Source: Bursaphelenchus xylophilus
Taxonomy: Eukaryota > Nematoda > Chromadorea > Rhabditida > Aphelenchoididae
Assembly: GCA_904066235.2 (NCBI GenBank)
Contig: CAJFCV020000006.1
Coordinates: 10,850,001 to 10,914,000 of the forward strand
DNA length: 64,000 nucleotides
Reading direction: 5' to 3'
A model generated the notes under the pieces. It did no database searches and was not told where the DNA came from. It saw nothing but the letters and a program-made list of their open reading frames with translations. Below, in pieces: positions 31,401 through 41,330 of the stretch (its first letter is position 1; each line of letters begins with the position of its first letter). The translations under genes were made by a program, and so were the position numbers.

Positions 31401-33800
31401 ACAGTAATTTTCAGAGATTTATACAGTAAGATTTGCTTAAAAATCGATGAAATTTAATGAAAAATCATCAATTTTGGGGTAAAATATGATAGAATTTTAG
31501 GAAAAAGCTAAAATCTCGTCAAAAAAATCTATTTTGATGACTGTAAAGCTATCAAAAATTACTGTAACCCCTCTAGAACAAATCTCCAATCCACTTACCA
31601 CATTGGCGAAGCTGTTCATGACGTACGGGACCGGGCTTTGCTCCACATTCAGCCCCTGTCCCAGCTGCAAAATTGTGGCCTGCTGGTCGGTGTTCGCCAC
31701 CCCATACCCGCCGCTCTCCTGATTGTACTGCTGATACAGCGCATTCGCCAGCCCGGTGACACTGTTGGTGGGCTGGTAGGCCAGCGAGTACTTGTTGCCG
31801 TCCGTGGAAGTGGGCGTCGAAGCGAAGCTCAGCGAGCCGTTCGTGATGGACGACGTGGTGGGCGAGTTGTCGATGACCGTCTGCTGTGGGGTGGGCTGGG
31901 AGGCGGTGGAGTCGCTGAACGACTCTTTCGGGCGCTTCTGCGGCTCTCGACGCTTGCCGATTCCGTCGCGCGCGTGTTGCACGGCTGAAGCATGGAGAAT
32001 ATAAAAGGATGACAAGAAATGTTGGCAAATCTTATAAAAATCAGCAAAATACTATCCCACATAGTGTGTAATATCATAATCTTCTATTTTTTCGCTATTT
32101 TGCCCGAGGCAAAATTGTCAAATTCTGAGAAATTTCAAAAATTCAAAATATCCGAAAATTGGCCATAAAAAATAAATTTGGCCAAGACCATTCTCTAGCC
32201 CACAACAAAGCCTTCTATGTACTATAGTGGCCTCAAAAAATTAACGACTTGGCCTTGACTCCACCCTTTTTCCAAAAAAACCACTTTTTTTGTCCGCCGC
32301 ACAGTGCAAATTCCCTCTTTTTCGTTTTTCATCCGCACTGTGCGAAGAACTCCAAAATTTGGAGTGTAAAATTTCACTCAGCAAAGTTCAATGATCCTAT
32401 ATTCAAAGGCTTATTCAAAACGTTGATTTTTCCGTCTCAAAAACGACGTTTTTCGAGGCTACGCACAGTGCAGACGCCCCCACTTTCCGAGCGACGTTGG
32501 CCAGACGTTTGATGACAAAAATAATGACTGTAAACAGGAATGAGGTCATCATATTTTCAATTCTTCATATTCCTCCTCCTTAATCCGCTGGAAAACCCGC
32601 GAGACCAAAGGGAATTTTGTGTTGCGATAAGACCATTAAACCCCAAAAATTTCATATTCCCTCTCTCACACTACAAAACCTGTGGTTTCGAATCGAAAGT
32701 CAAGACCCACGGGTGCTCCAAAAATAAGTGAGAAACAATTGAACACGGTGTGAAATTACCTGAAGTTTGCATTCCCTTGTTGAGGCACTTTTGGAAGCGG
32801 CATGAACGGCACATGTTGCGTGCATCTGAAAAGACCCGTGATTAGTCGACGCGAGTGCTATAGAGCAATAAAAAAAACCCCGCTCGTTGAGGTATGTTTT
32901 GTGTGCCTCGAGGGAAAAGAAATTTTATTTGGCAAAATCTTGGCCAAAATGTTCTCGGAATTGTATTTTAATACAAAGGGCACAATATATACGGGAAAAT
33001 TAGTCTTTATGCCGTATAATTAGGGGTTTTGTTGTAAAAATGTAGTGCTGGTTGAAGCATGACTTACTTTTTTCGATTTCACACATGTTATTGTGCTTGC
33101 AGGTGTACTCCAGACGAAGCGAAACGGTCCGACGGAAGAATGCGGCGCCTAAAATACAAGTTAAATTAGAGCTCATACATGACTAGCTGATCAAATTTTT
33201 TCAATAGATTTTGCTTTTACAGCCTCTTAAAATATATCAAAGACATGATATATTCATGTTTTTGCAGGTGCAGCAAAGTATTATCATTTTATGAAAAAAA
33301 TAAAAAATAGGCCTCATTAGGCCTAGTGTAATATAAAAAGCTCTATAAAAAATTTTCCACCCAACAAAATGCCCCCAATTTTTCGGCAGCTCCAAAACAA
33401 ACCTACAGGCTCGACAAGTGTATTGTCCAAAGTGTAGACCATCGCTCTCGTCGCCACAAACAACGCAAAAATGTCGAACACCATTCACATCCACCCCACC
33501 ATTGCCGGGCAGCAGATCCGCTTCCATGTCTTCGTCGTCGTGTGCGTTGATGATGTTGCTCGACATGTTTCGCGGGGATCTGGCGCTATACGGATGATAT
33601 CTGGGTTGCGGACTTGAGGTGCTCGGTGTTGGCAACGTTAACGATGCAGGTTGCAACGAGGTGTAGGCTAGAGGAGTAGAGAGAGGCGGTTGGGTTGGGT
33701 CTGAAGGGACAGCGGCGTCAATAAGATTAATAGAGCCGGGAGAGTTGCCAACTCGTTGGACGTAGTTCAACAAGACCCGTAAATGCTCGAATTCGCTCAT
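28463..33800 (-). CDS. Nuclear hormone receptor (nematode supplementary NHR type)
   Basis: Eight exons on the minus strand: 33800-33407, 33148-33068, 32825-32760, 31984-31599, 30410-30246, 30072-29762, 28985-28870 and 28716-28463, giving 590 aa. The DNA-binding domain (about 112-185) has both C4 zinc fingers. The first reads CVVCGDESDGLHFGQYTCRA then C, and the P-box is CRACAAFFRR, typical of the expanded HNF4-derived nematode receptors. The second finger uses CKHNNMC and CRSCRFQKC. A roughly 110-residue A/B region and a Ser/Thr/Gln-rich hinge (186-309) precede a helical ligand-binding-like domain (about 310-590). The protein ends GKTKIPN, and I see no clear AF-2 helix. Exon 5 could read through its GTGAGT donor for 34 codons, but splicing there gives the better domain. 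The TATTAG at 33812-33810 may be a trans-splice acceptor. The ligand is unknown. Confidence 0.9.
29133..29708. repeat. Dispersed repeat R3, complete copy, in NHR intron 6
   Basis: Ends CCCCAAGTGCGACACTCAGA and TCTAAGTGTCGCATTTGGGG are inverted repeats. The inner CGAGATATTGAACGATCTTT plus CGCGGAGAGCGGTCAGAGAG block is present twice, at about 29245 and 29390, so the element carries an internal duplication. Confidence 0.8.
30590..30965. repeat. R3b repeat in NHR intron 4
   Basis: GAGATATTCAACGATATTTT and GAGAGCACGCAAAATGAGG identify the variant. The rest is AT-rich. Confidence 0.6.
30966..31598. other. Remainder of NHR intron 4, no feature seen
   Basis: Single-copy-looking intron sequence. It contains TTATATTATCCATG at 31014-31027, the inverse of a motif that recurs at 51.8-54.5 kb. 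Confidence 0.5.
32245..32490. repeat. CACTGTGC-family cores in NHR intron 3
   Basis: Three cores (about 32296, 32335 and 32463) in CG-containing sequence, with no clear terminal motifs. Confidence 0.55.
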
Positions 33801-34440
33801 CGCTAGCGTCTAATATACAGACAGAAAATCTTTCGTTTCTTTTAGGGAATAGCTTTTCTTTTAGGCAAATTCTTAATGTAAACCGAAGAATAGATAGAGA
33901 AATGAGTTTGTAGAGGACTTGCTGACGATCTCAAGTCCAAATCGAAAGAATTTAGTAGTGAAAATTGGTAATAGTATCAGATAAACAACAACATGTCTTG
34001 TTAGCAGACGCCTTGGACCAAAACCGACTCTCTCGCCGGCCGCCTCTAATAAAAGGCGCCCCCAAAGGCTGTAGTTTGTTTTGAACGCGAATGGTCGTAA
34101 TATGGAAGTCAAAAGCACAACGAAACTTGCGGGCTCCGCCTCCCCCTCCCCTCACACAAACTCCAGCCCAAGGCCCTCTGCTTTGTGGAGAGCGCCTCGG
34201 AGCACAAAATAGATTGCGGCCGAGACGGGCATCCGCAACAAGAAATTCATTGTGTTTTCGGGCTCGGAATGGGGCTTCTGTGGGGTGATGTGGGAAAAAT
34301 GGGGGAATGCATTCAAAAAAGGGTACTTTAGAGGAAGAAAGGCGAGCAAAACAGACTTCAAATTTCAAAAACACTCCAATATCCATGTGACAATAAAAGA
34401 AATGAGACGATTTTTTTAGGCTACAGTAATTTTTTTTGGT
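33801..34440. promoter_or_regulatory. NHR 5' flank with a GC-rich stretch
   Basis: 34110-34290 is markedly GC-richer than its surroundings (GGGCTCCGCCTCCCCCTCCC). It lies about 300-500 bases upstream of the NHR start, so a promoter or an unrecognised 5' exon is plausible. A TAATAAAAGGCGCC sequence sits at 34047. No open frame convinces me. Confidence 0.35.
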
Positions 34441-34444
34441 GACA

Positions 34445-34815
34445 AGTTTTTGCATAGTGCAATAAAATTTTGCTATTTTTTTGTTGCACGGTGCAGAATT
34501 TTTTTAAATTTTTTTTCTCACGGTGCAATAAAATATTTTATAGCTTTTTGCACGGTGCAGAATTTTTATTTTTTTTTGTCTCACAGTGCAGAAAATTTCA
34601 AATATTTTTTTGCACAGTGCAAAAAATTTCTGATATTTTTTTTGCACAGTGCAGTAAAATTTTTGTTTGTTGCACGGTGCAGAATTAATAAAAAAACATT
34701 TTTTTTGCACTGTGCAATAATTTTTTTTTGTGATTTTCTGCACGGTGCCGAATTTTTATGTTTTTTTGTCGCACTGTGCAATAAAAAAAAAAATTTTTTG
34801 GACAGTGCAGTAAAT
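34445..34815. repeat. CACTGTGC-family array, about 12 units
   Basis: Units of 25-40 bases with cores GCACGGTGCAGAATTTTTAT, GCACAGTGCAAAAAATTTC and reverse forms, separated by T-runs. Open frames on both strands (up to 141 codons) are repeat translations. Confidence 0.8.
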
Positions 34816-35330
34816 TTTTTTCAGTCTCTACGACATTTTTTATCTCAAATTTCCATTGAAAACCGCAACCTTTGAATTTTGTATTCTGTAAACTAGCATT
34901 AAAAAATATCAAAAAAAAAATGATTATAGTCTAACATATCAAAATCTAGCTTGTTGTGTAAATTAAATTCGAGATTAAAGGCATACAAAGAAAGGTTCAA
35001 AACAGCACAAAGTCTACTCATACTAGAGCACGAAAGCCTCGGAGAATTCAAGATAATATTCGGGAAGCCCGTTTGGACTCTCGCTCTATCTTGTTGTGTA
35101 GTTTGGGCTCGGATGAGCACAGCGTTTTATAATTTCTACATCAAATTCCGCAGCGGTTAATTTGACGAAAAGAGTGTTGCACGTGGCAAGGTCAGAGCAA
35201 TTTCAACAAGATTTATAAAACAAAATTTTAAAAAATAGTTTTTTTTTTATTTCAAAATTTCATTTTTTTGTGGGGTTCCCTTAATTTTACCTTTTGATTT
35301 TGCCCAAATTTGGTCTGAATTTACAAGGGA
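34816..35330. other. No gene recognised
   Basis: About 500 bases. Two short open frames on opposite strands overlap at 34951-35160 without recognisable motifs. The phrase TCTTGTTGTGTAGTTTGGGC and the earlier CTTGTTGTGTAAATTAAATT are weakly similar. Confidence 0.4.
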
Positions 35331-35334
35331 AGTA

Positions 35335-35735
35335 CCCCAAGTGCGACGCTCCGATTTTCTTTAGATTTTACACACATGTCGCACATGAACTAAACATCAA
35401 TTCCTAAAAGTTTTAGCCCGCGCTTTGCAAGCGCCGCCGAGATATATATATATATAAGAACGATCTTTGCCGCCGTGAGAGTATGCTAACTGCGGAGAGC
35501 GGTCAGTGAGAAAAACACTTTTTGGCGATAACTTTGCTAGTTTCGCGCGGAAAAAATTATTTTTTTTGTAGAAACATTAGCCTCTATGGTAGAAATAGAA
35601 ATTAAACTTTTTGTGCGAAAATTCGGCAAAAAGTGTCAAATTTTCGCCGACTTTCGATCTAAAAATCTCGGTCGTTTCTGAAAAGCGCGAGCTAGGATTC
35701 TGGTATATATTTTAAAATAAAATTTTTTTGTGGGT
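35335..35735. repeat. Dispersed repeat R3
   Basis: Starts CCCCAAGTGCGACGCTCCGA; contains a short (TA)n insertion inside GAGATATATATATATAAGAA and the GCGGAGAGCGGTCAGTGAG block. Confidence 0.75.
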
Positions 35736-35889
35736 GAAACAACAAAACAAAAGTTCTTCTCGAGTAGGAAATCCCGGACACACAGTTGACCCAACCAACT
35801 AGACCAACTGGGTCAACTGTTTCCCTGGTGAGGAAAAATTCCCTCCAGAAAACAGACTGAGGCTAAATTTTCAAAAACCAAAAGCTATA

Positions 35890-36110
35890 TTAATTCCTTC
35901 ACTCTTATACGGCCAAAAAGTGTTTTTCTCTCTGACCGCTCTCCGCGTTTCGCGTACTCTCTCGGCCCTCAAAGATTGTTGAATATCTCGACTCTCCCTG
36001 CTGCGCGAAAGCTAAAAGTTTTAGGATTTGATGTGTGGTCTAGTAGTACTACGTATGGTAAATTTTAAAAAAATCGACTGGTTGATTTTCGAGAAATTAA
36101 GATTTTTATT
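35890..36110. repeat. Dispersed repeat R3, partial, reverse orientation
   Basis: CTGACCGCTCTCCGCGTTTC, GCGTACTCTCTCGGCC and GAATATCTCGACTCTCCCTG are the family's reverse-strand signature. Confidence 0.7.
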
Positions 36111-36565
36111 TGAGTGTTTTCCCATGGATAATACCAATTTTCTTTCAAGATATTTACGCTCCAGCCCAAAGCAGCTTGAGAGTTCAGCTGTCCAGAAACG
36201 CAATTTAGGTCATTCGCCGCACGCATTTGCTCTGTAACCTAGCAACTTTTCGCTTTTGAGTCTGAACACAAGTCAAAATACAGTAGGCTGACAAAGAAGG
36301 TCATGGTCACCAAATGAGGTCATTCGGCCTATCCCTTCTAATCAGTTGAGTGCAGCACACTTATTGGAATTTGAAAAACACAATCAACATTCCGTGAGTG
36401 ATGATTTTGGTACTGTAGTCAAAGCGGATGACAAATTGTGGTCTACTTCGTACTTTGATGTCCAATCAAGGGCTAAATTTAATAGTCATCGGAATGAGTG
36501 ATTCCTACAATCCTACAAAATAGAAAGAAGGCATAGTCAAGAGGGGTATTAGTAATTTTCGTATT
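36111..36565. other. No gene or repeat recognised
   Basis: Single-copy-looking sequence with no coding structure that I can support. Confidence 0.45.
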
Positions 36566-36566
36566 A

Positions 36567-36805
36567 GTAAAGACTTTCGGAAAGTGCATGGACACGTGTT
36601 TTTTTACGTGCAGTGAATTTTGGACTATTTCCCATTCTTGTCGCCAACGCACAGTGCATTTTTTTTTCTTTTGCACAGTGCAAACTTCAAAAAAAATTTA
36701 TTTTTGCAATGTGCAAATTCCCCGTGTCGACGCGATATTTCAATGCACAGTGCGGAGACCAAAAAAAGGTGAAATGCACAGTGCAAAATGGAAGTTCACA
36801 TAGGG
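36567..36805. mobile_element. CACTGTGC-family element
   Basis: Left terminus GGAAAGTGCATGGACACGTG; then GTCGCCAACGCACAGTGCAT and six more cores on both strands. The right terminus is unclear. Confidence 0.65.
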
Positions 36806-36873
36806 CCTATGGCAAATGTGTGTGTGAGGAATTTAAATAAAATTTTTACGTCGCACTTCAAACACCCTTTGTT

Positions 36874-37022
36874 ATCAGTCTGTCGGGAAAATAACGGCGG
36901 TTGGTCGGGTCTTAGAATCGCTAATCATAGCTGTACGCCCTAGTTGGAAATTTAAATGCACCTTCTTTTCGCAAAGCATTTCGCTGCGACGACCCACCGT
37001 TATTTTCCCGACAGACTGAGAT
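36874..37022. mobile_element. MITE, CGGCGG class
   Basis: Left TCAGTCTGTCGGGAAAATAA then CGGCGGTTGGTCG; right CGACCCACCGTTATTTTCCC then GACAGACTGA. Confidence 0.88.
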
Positions 37023-37259
37023 AAGAGAAAGCCTTCAAGAAGTTTTCAATTTCGACTTTTTTTAAGTGACCTTGATCTCGCGAAAGATTTTCAACACAAA
37101 AAATGGCATTGAACTGACGTAAAAAAAGACCGATTTGAGATTTTAAAAGTGATTAGCGGATATTTGGGGTTGTTGAAAAGGTTAGGCTAAAAATTTCTGA
37201 ATTACTTTGCTCGTTATTTTTAACACGTTTGGAGAGCGCGGAAAACTTTTCTGAAATTG

Positions 37260-37885
37260 CTGGGCCGCACCGTGTAAACACCCCCACTTCGCACCGTGCA
37301 CTTGAAATTATGCACCGCAGCCGACGAAAGCCATTTTCAACGGAGTCGTTGCGACGTTTCTGAAGCGATTACGCGCGATGAGTGAAAATGCACAGTGCAA
37401 AATGTTCGATAAACCCGCACCGTGCGTGGCGACAAAAAATGCACTGCACAAAAATGCACTGTGCGCCGCGACAAAAAAATGCACTGTGCACAGCGACAAA
37501 AACTTCACTGTCCGGTGCGACAAACAGTGCACTGTGCGCTGCGACAAAAAATGCACTGTGCGACGCGACAAAAAATGCACTGTGCGCAGCGACAAAAAAT
37601 GCACCGTGCGCTGCAATATCAGTTTGTCGGGAAAATAACGGCGGATCGTCGCGCCTTGGAATCGCCCATCATCGCTTTGCGACTGAAAGCCGAGGCTGGG
37701 GATTTGGTGCGCAATAGCGGCGAGGCGAGACATTTTGCTGCGACAATAAGCCGTTATTTTTCCGACAGAGTGATAAAAAAGGCACTGTACGATGCGACAA
37801 AAAATGCGCTGTGCGCCGTCATAAAAAATGCACCGTGCGCCGCGATAAAAAGTCCACGTCCTTTGGAAAAATCGTATTACATACA
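37260..37885. mobile_element. CACTGTGC-family element with internal array, interrupted by a MITE
   Basis: 37420-37617 is a tandem array of about eight 23-base units of the form GCACTGTGCGCCGCGACAAA. It is interrupted at 37618-37774 by a MITE and resumes at 37785 with three more units. It ends AAAAGTCCACGTCCTTTGGA then AAAA, a mutated right terminus. Confidence 0.8.
37618..37774. mobile_element. MITE, CGGCGGATCG class, nested in the array
   Basis: Left TCAGTTTGTCGGGAAAATAA then CGGCGGATCG; right GCCGTTATTTTTCCGACAG then AGTGA. The core CCTTGGAATCGCCCATCATC is almost identical to the copy at 22839-22995. Confidence 0.88.
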
Positions 37886-38670
37886 TACATCTACCATAAC
37901 CAGCCACCCCAACCATCACATCCCGCCGCCGCCGTACAATAATAAATCTACAGTCTGATACTTGTTGTTTGTTTTTCCGAGTAGTAAATATGTTTCACAA
38001 AGATTGTTTCGCCACACTGTAAATATTTTGGCCGTATGCGGCTTGTAAAGTCGTAAAGATAAAACCTGTTTGGCCATGTGTGGACACAATATTAAGCAGG
38101 CACGTTCGTTGTTTGATGTCTAATTGGAGTGTATTTTTGTGGGATTAGGCCCATGGAGCGAGAAATATTCGGGGATCTGTGTTTGCGGAGGTCCATAGAG
38201 CGGAGATATCATCGGCGCAGCACTCGGGCCGGGCCGGAGAAATGCAGGGCCAGGCCCGGTCCTCCAATATGTATATTCTGGTGTAAAAAGTGATAAAAGC
38301 AAGTAAAAAACTCAACAAATTTTTTTTCAAAGTTATAAAAATGAGTTGCTAAATTGGGTAGCTTATACCAAGTCCCTTCGTTTGAAATTCAAAAAAACAT
38401 GTCGCTTAGTCGATATGGGCATGAAAATTAGATCACTAGGACAGAAAAAGACGCAGAATTTTTTAGTAATAAAACCCCTTGGCTGCACTTAATCATTTTC
38501 GTGTCAGGACCCATGAAAAAAGTTTCTTCTTTGCGACGCCCTATAATGGAAAGTTATTGTTCGTTATTGAGAGGTTTTGCATAAGTCACTGTGTAACTGC
38601 AATATCTAGAAAAAACGCATATAAAAATCTCTCGCATTTTTTTCGATTTCCTTCAACTTTTGCTTGTCTA
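37886..38670. other. No firm gene; GC-rich minus-strand ORF at 38120-38302
   Basis: The minus-strand frame from about 38286 to 38120 follows an ACACCAG acceptor-like site and ends LYGPPQTQIPEYFSLHGPNP then TKIHSN-stop. It is proline-rich and looks coding in base usage. I find no upstream exon, and its GGGCCGG runs resemble those of the hAT-like element at 46.7 kb, so it may be repeat-derived. The rest shows nothing. Confidence 0.3.
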
Positions 38671-38679
38671 CTCTAAACA

Positions 38680-38800
38680 GACGACAAATCAATCCCTGAA
38701 ATTTCTAGCTCATGCTTTCCAGGACAAATCGAGATATTCAAAAACCTTTTCGGGCGAGAGAATAGGGTAAATACAGAAGACCGGGAAAGTAGGAGATATT
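38680..38800. repeat. R3 fragment
   Basis: AATCCCTGAAATTTCTAGCT, GAGATATTCAAAAACCTTTT and CGGGCGAGAGAATAGGG are diverged R3 phrases. Confidence 0.5.
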
Positions 38801-38811
38801 TTCTCCTTACT

Positions 38812-38952
38812 ATCAGTCTGTCGGGAAAATAACGGCGGGTTATCGCATCAAAATTTTGTTTTAAATCCCCAGCCGCAGCTAGCTGTCGCAAACCGAAAAT
38901 GAGCGATTCTACTATTTTTTCGATTCCTCATTATTTTCCCGACAGACGGATA
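38812..38952. mobile_element. MITE with mismatched ends (CGGCGG left, CTCATT right)
   Basis: Left TCAGTCTGTCGGGAAAATAA then CGGCGGG. The right end is CCTCATTATTTTCCCGACAG, the GAGCA/GAGG type rather than CCGTTATT. The core is of the CGGCGG/GTGGATT kind, in reverse. Confidence 0.85.
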
Positions 38953-39148
38953 TTTTCATAGACTACATGGGCATTTTGTACAGTCCACTTTTCGACCGTG
39001 TCGAAGCCAGGAATTTGCACAGTGCAAACGGGTATTTTTGGGGTTTGCACCGTGCGAAAAAATGCAATGTGCGTTAGCGACAAGCGTGGGAAAACGTTCA
39101 AAATGCCTGTGCGAAAGAGAGCAAATGTCCATGTACTTTATGAAAATA
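38949..39148. mobile_element. CACTGTGC-family element abutting the MITE
   Basis: GATATTTTCATAGACTACAT at the left; GCACAGTGC, GCACCGTGC cores; right AAATGTCCATGTACTTTATG then AAAATACTGATA. Confidence 0.7.
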
Positions 39149-39460
39149 CTGATAATAGCCGAGGGTCAAGTTAGCTGATAAAAATTAAATATTTAAAATG
39201 ATAAAATATATAATTTTTTGCCCTAATTGTTTGTAAAAATTAACGTTTTACCAGGCTTTCAATGTGAGACATGTGCATTTTCTAAAGTGATCTTTGAAAA
39301 CCTGAGTTTCACCCGCTATTTGAAATGCGACATTACAGTATCTTTACGACCGGTATGGCGCAATCTGCAGATTAAAAACATCTGCTAAACTTAGGTCAGA
39401 GTTCATTGATTAGCTTGAATTACAAAATAAGCCTTATTTGGGTACAATAATAAAGAAAAA
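39149..39460. other. No gene or repeat recognised
   Basis: About 310 AT-rich bases. Confidence 0.4.
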
Positions 39461-39596
39461 TTAGTCTGTCGGGAAAATAATGTGGATTCGTTGTGTTTTG
39501 GAATTGCTCATGACTTTGCCACGGCTAGGCTCAGGTTTGGTACGGCAAGAAGAGACAATTTGCGACAAATACACATTATTTTCCCGACAGATTGAT
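39461..39596. mobile_element. MITE, GTGGATT class
   Basis: Left TTAGTCTGTCGGGAAAATAA then TGTGGATTCG; right TACACATTATTTTCCCGACA then GATTGA. Confidence 0.85.
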
Positions 39597-39599
39597 GAC

Positions 39600-39900
39600 A
39601 AGGGAAGCGCTCCAAATGCGACGCTGAGATCTGGATAAAACTTGGCACAAGTTTAGATTACTGTTTTCCAAGCGCACTTTGCAGAAACCAACGAGATTAA
39701 TCCAAAACTTGGCAAAACTCGGACATTTTTTGGGAATTTTGATGTGAAAAGTTCATGTCTATTTCCACTGTAAAAGGTAGCGTTTCGAAATTTTTTTTTC
39801 TCTTGCTGCTCTCTGCGTTTCACGTGCCCTCTGGGCCGCAGAGATTGCTGAAGATTTCCTCTGCGAAACTCAAGGAAAGCCTGAGCGCGGCGCTTGGAGT
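39600..39900. repeat. Dispersed repeat R3, partial
   Basis: Starts CTCCAAATGCGACGCTGAGA; includes TGTCTATTTCCACTGTAAAA and CTGCTCTCTGCGTTTCACGT. Confidence 0.6.
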
Positions 39901-39959
39901 TTTTCGATTGCTAGGCGAAAAGTCATCGCACGCGATCAGCAATGCAATTTATACGAAAA

Positions 39960-40267
39960 TATCAGTCTGTCGGGAAAATCATGGGCATTCTGTCTTCTTG
40001 TCGCTGCTTCGCCTAGCCGACCTATGCGCTGTTTATTCTTATGCATTGAGGGTCCAACTGGTCAATAATTTCGCTGATATTATTATCATTTCAAAAGAAG
40101 CAACAATTTTTCGAATGCATCTCTCTGTCGGGAAAATAATGAGCAGTTCTGGAAAATAATGTCAGTTCCCTAATCGTGTCGCTGAGACGAAAAGCAACTT
40201 GGTTAAGTCGCAACGCAACTGATTTTCGATGCGACAGAATGCTCATTATTTTCCCGACAAACTCATA
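39960..40267. mobile_element. Composite or split MITE, GAGCA class
   Basis: A left terminus with GGGCATTCTG at 39960 is followed by about 130 bases of other sequence. A second left terminus (CTCTCTGTCGGGAAAATAAT) lies at 40122. A GAGCA-class core and one right end (GCTCATTATTTTCCCGACAA) close it at 40267. A further partial TTCTGGAAAATAATGTCAGT is duplicated at 40147. Confidence 0.7.
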
Positions 40268-40568
40268 TTACTGTAGTCTACATTACACCCGCGTTTTGCT
40301 AATTTTTTGCCTACATTTGGAACAGCCAAAAAAATGCAATTCTCGGAAAGCCATTTCGACGATGAATTAGCTATGTAATCGGCCGAAACTCGCGCGAAAC
40401 GGCAGTTAATCATACCCGGAATGGGATAGAATATCTTGGCTTGAAACTACACTCATTTTCTATTACGAGAATGCTGACAAACTACAATTTTTGTCGCGAA
40501 AACAATTGGTTTCAGACTGAATTTTCGCTGTGATATCAAGATTTTGAGACTATGACAAGTTGAGATGC

Positions 40569-41090
40569 TATATAAGGGGTTGAAATGCAAGGTTTTTAAG
40601 GTGAAAAAACAATGAAAATAGAGCCCGGCGCCCGAAAAACGTTTATATTCCACTAAAAAGCAGAAAGCAGAATGACGGGGAACGACTACAAGCCCTCGCC
40701 CTTCTGGTTTCTCTTTTCTACTTTCTTCGCAGCCGCCCTGCATGCACCGCGGAGAGAGCGCGCGAAGGCGGGAGAGCGCCAGACGCGCAGAGAGCGTAGA
40801 GAGAAGCGAGAGGGCGGAGTGGGGCTAGAGAAAACGGCCGGACTCTTCGCGTGACCGCGGTGAGAGAGACGCCAACAATGTTTCGGCTCCGGCTCCGACC
40901 TACGTGAAGTTCACGAGGAGACGAAAATCGATTCGGGTCGCGAAGCAACAACCCCTCAATGCCCCCCAAAGAACAGATGCGGCTGGAAGTCGGCGGGAGA
41001 GAGGTGATTTTGAAGCGAAAACCAGGGGATTTTCGAGGGGAAATAGTAGATTTTAGAGGAAAATAAAATGTTTTTTTAGACAAAAAAATA
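40569..41090 (+). promoter_or_regulatory. TATA-like element and GC/GA-rich island
   Basis: TATATAAG at 40569-40576 is followed about 100 bases later by a GC-rich island (40670-41000), rare in this AT-rich region. An excellent acceptor-like tract (TTCTACTTTCTTCGCAG) ends at about 40732, then GAGAGAGCGCGCGAAGGCGG repeats follow. A short + frame (ATG at 40672, 60 codons) runs through the acceptor, and another short frame begins at 40960 (MPPKEQMRLEVGGREVILKR). None continues into a recognisable gene. I read it as a promoter or 5' exon region of an unidentified transcript. Confidence 0.35.
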
Positions 41091-41100
41091 CTAGTACTAT

Positions 41101-41232
41101 ATCAGTGTGTCGGGAAAATAATGCACAATGTCGCTTCGCGTCGCTGAAGTGAAAAGCAATTCGATTCATTTTCTCGCCGGTGATGTGATTTTCGATGCGA
41201 CTGAGTGCTCATTATTTTCCCGACAGACTGAT
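41101..41232. mobile_element. MITE, GAGCA class, short
   Basis: Left TCAGTGTGTCGGGAAAATAA; right TGCTCATTATTTTCCCGACA then GACTGA. The left inner end (TGCACAATG) has lost the GAG. Confidence 0.85.
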
Positions 41233-41330
41233 ATTTTCATAAAGTAAGTAGACTTTTTGTCGCAAGGCAAAATGCATGGTGCAAGGCCCAATTTGCACCG
41301 TGCATCGGAAATACTGCACTGGCGGAAATG
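41233..41330. mobile_element. CACTGTGC-family left end abutting the MITE
   Basis: ATTTTCATAAAGTAAGTAGA then CTTTTTGTCGC, followed by degenerate cores (GCATGGTGCA, GCACCGTGCA). No right terminus. Confidence 0.65.

Noticed and set aside
31573..32028. Overlapping frames (151 codons -, 116 codons +) at the nuclear receptor exon 4
   Set aside because: They are shadow frames of a GC-rich coding exon. The 31984-31599 frame alone has matching splice phases.
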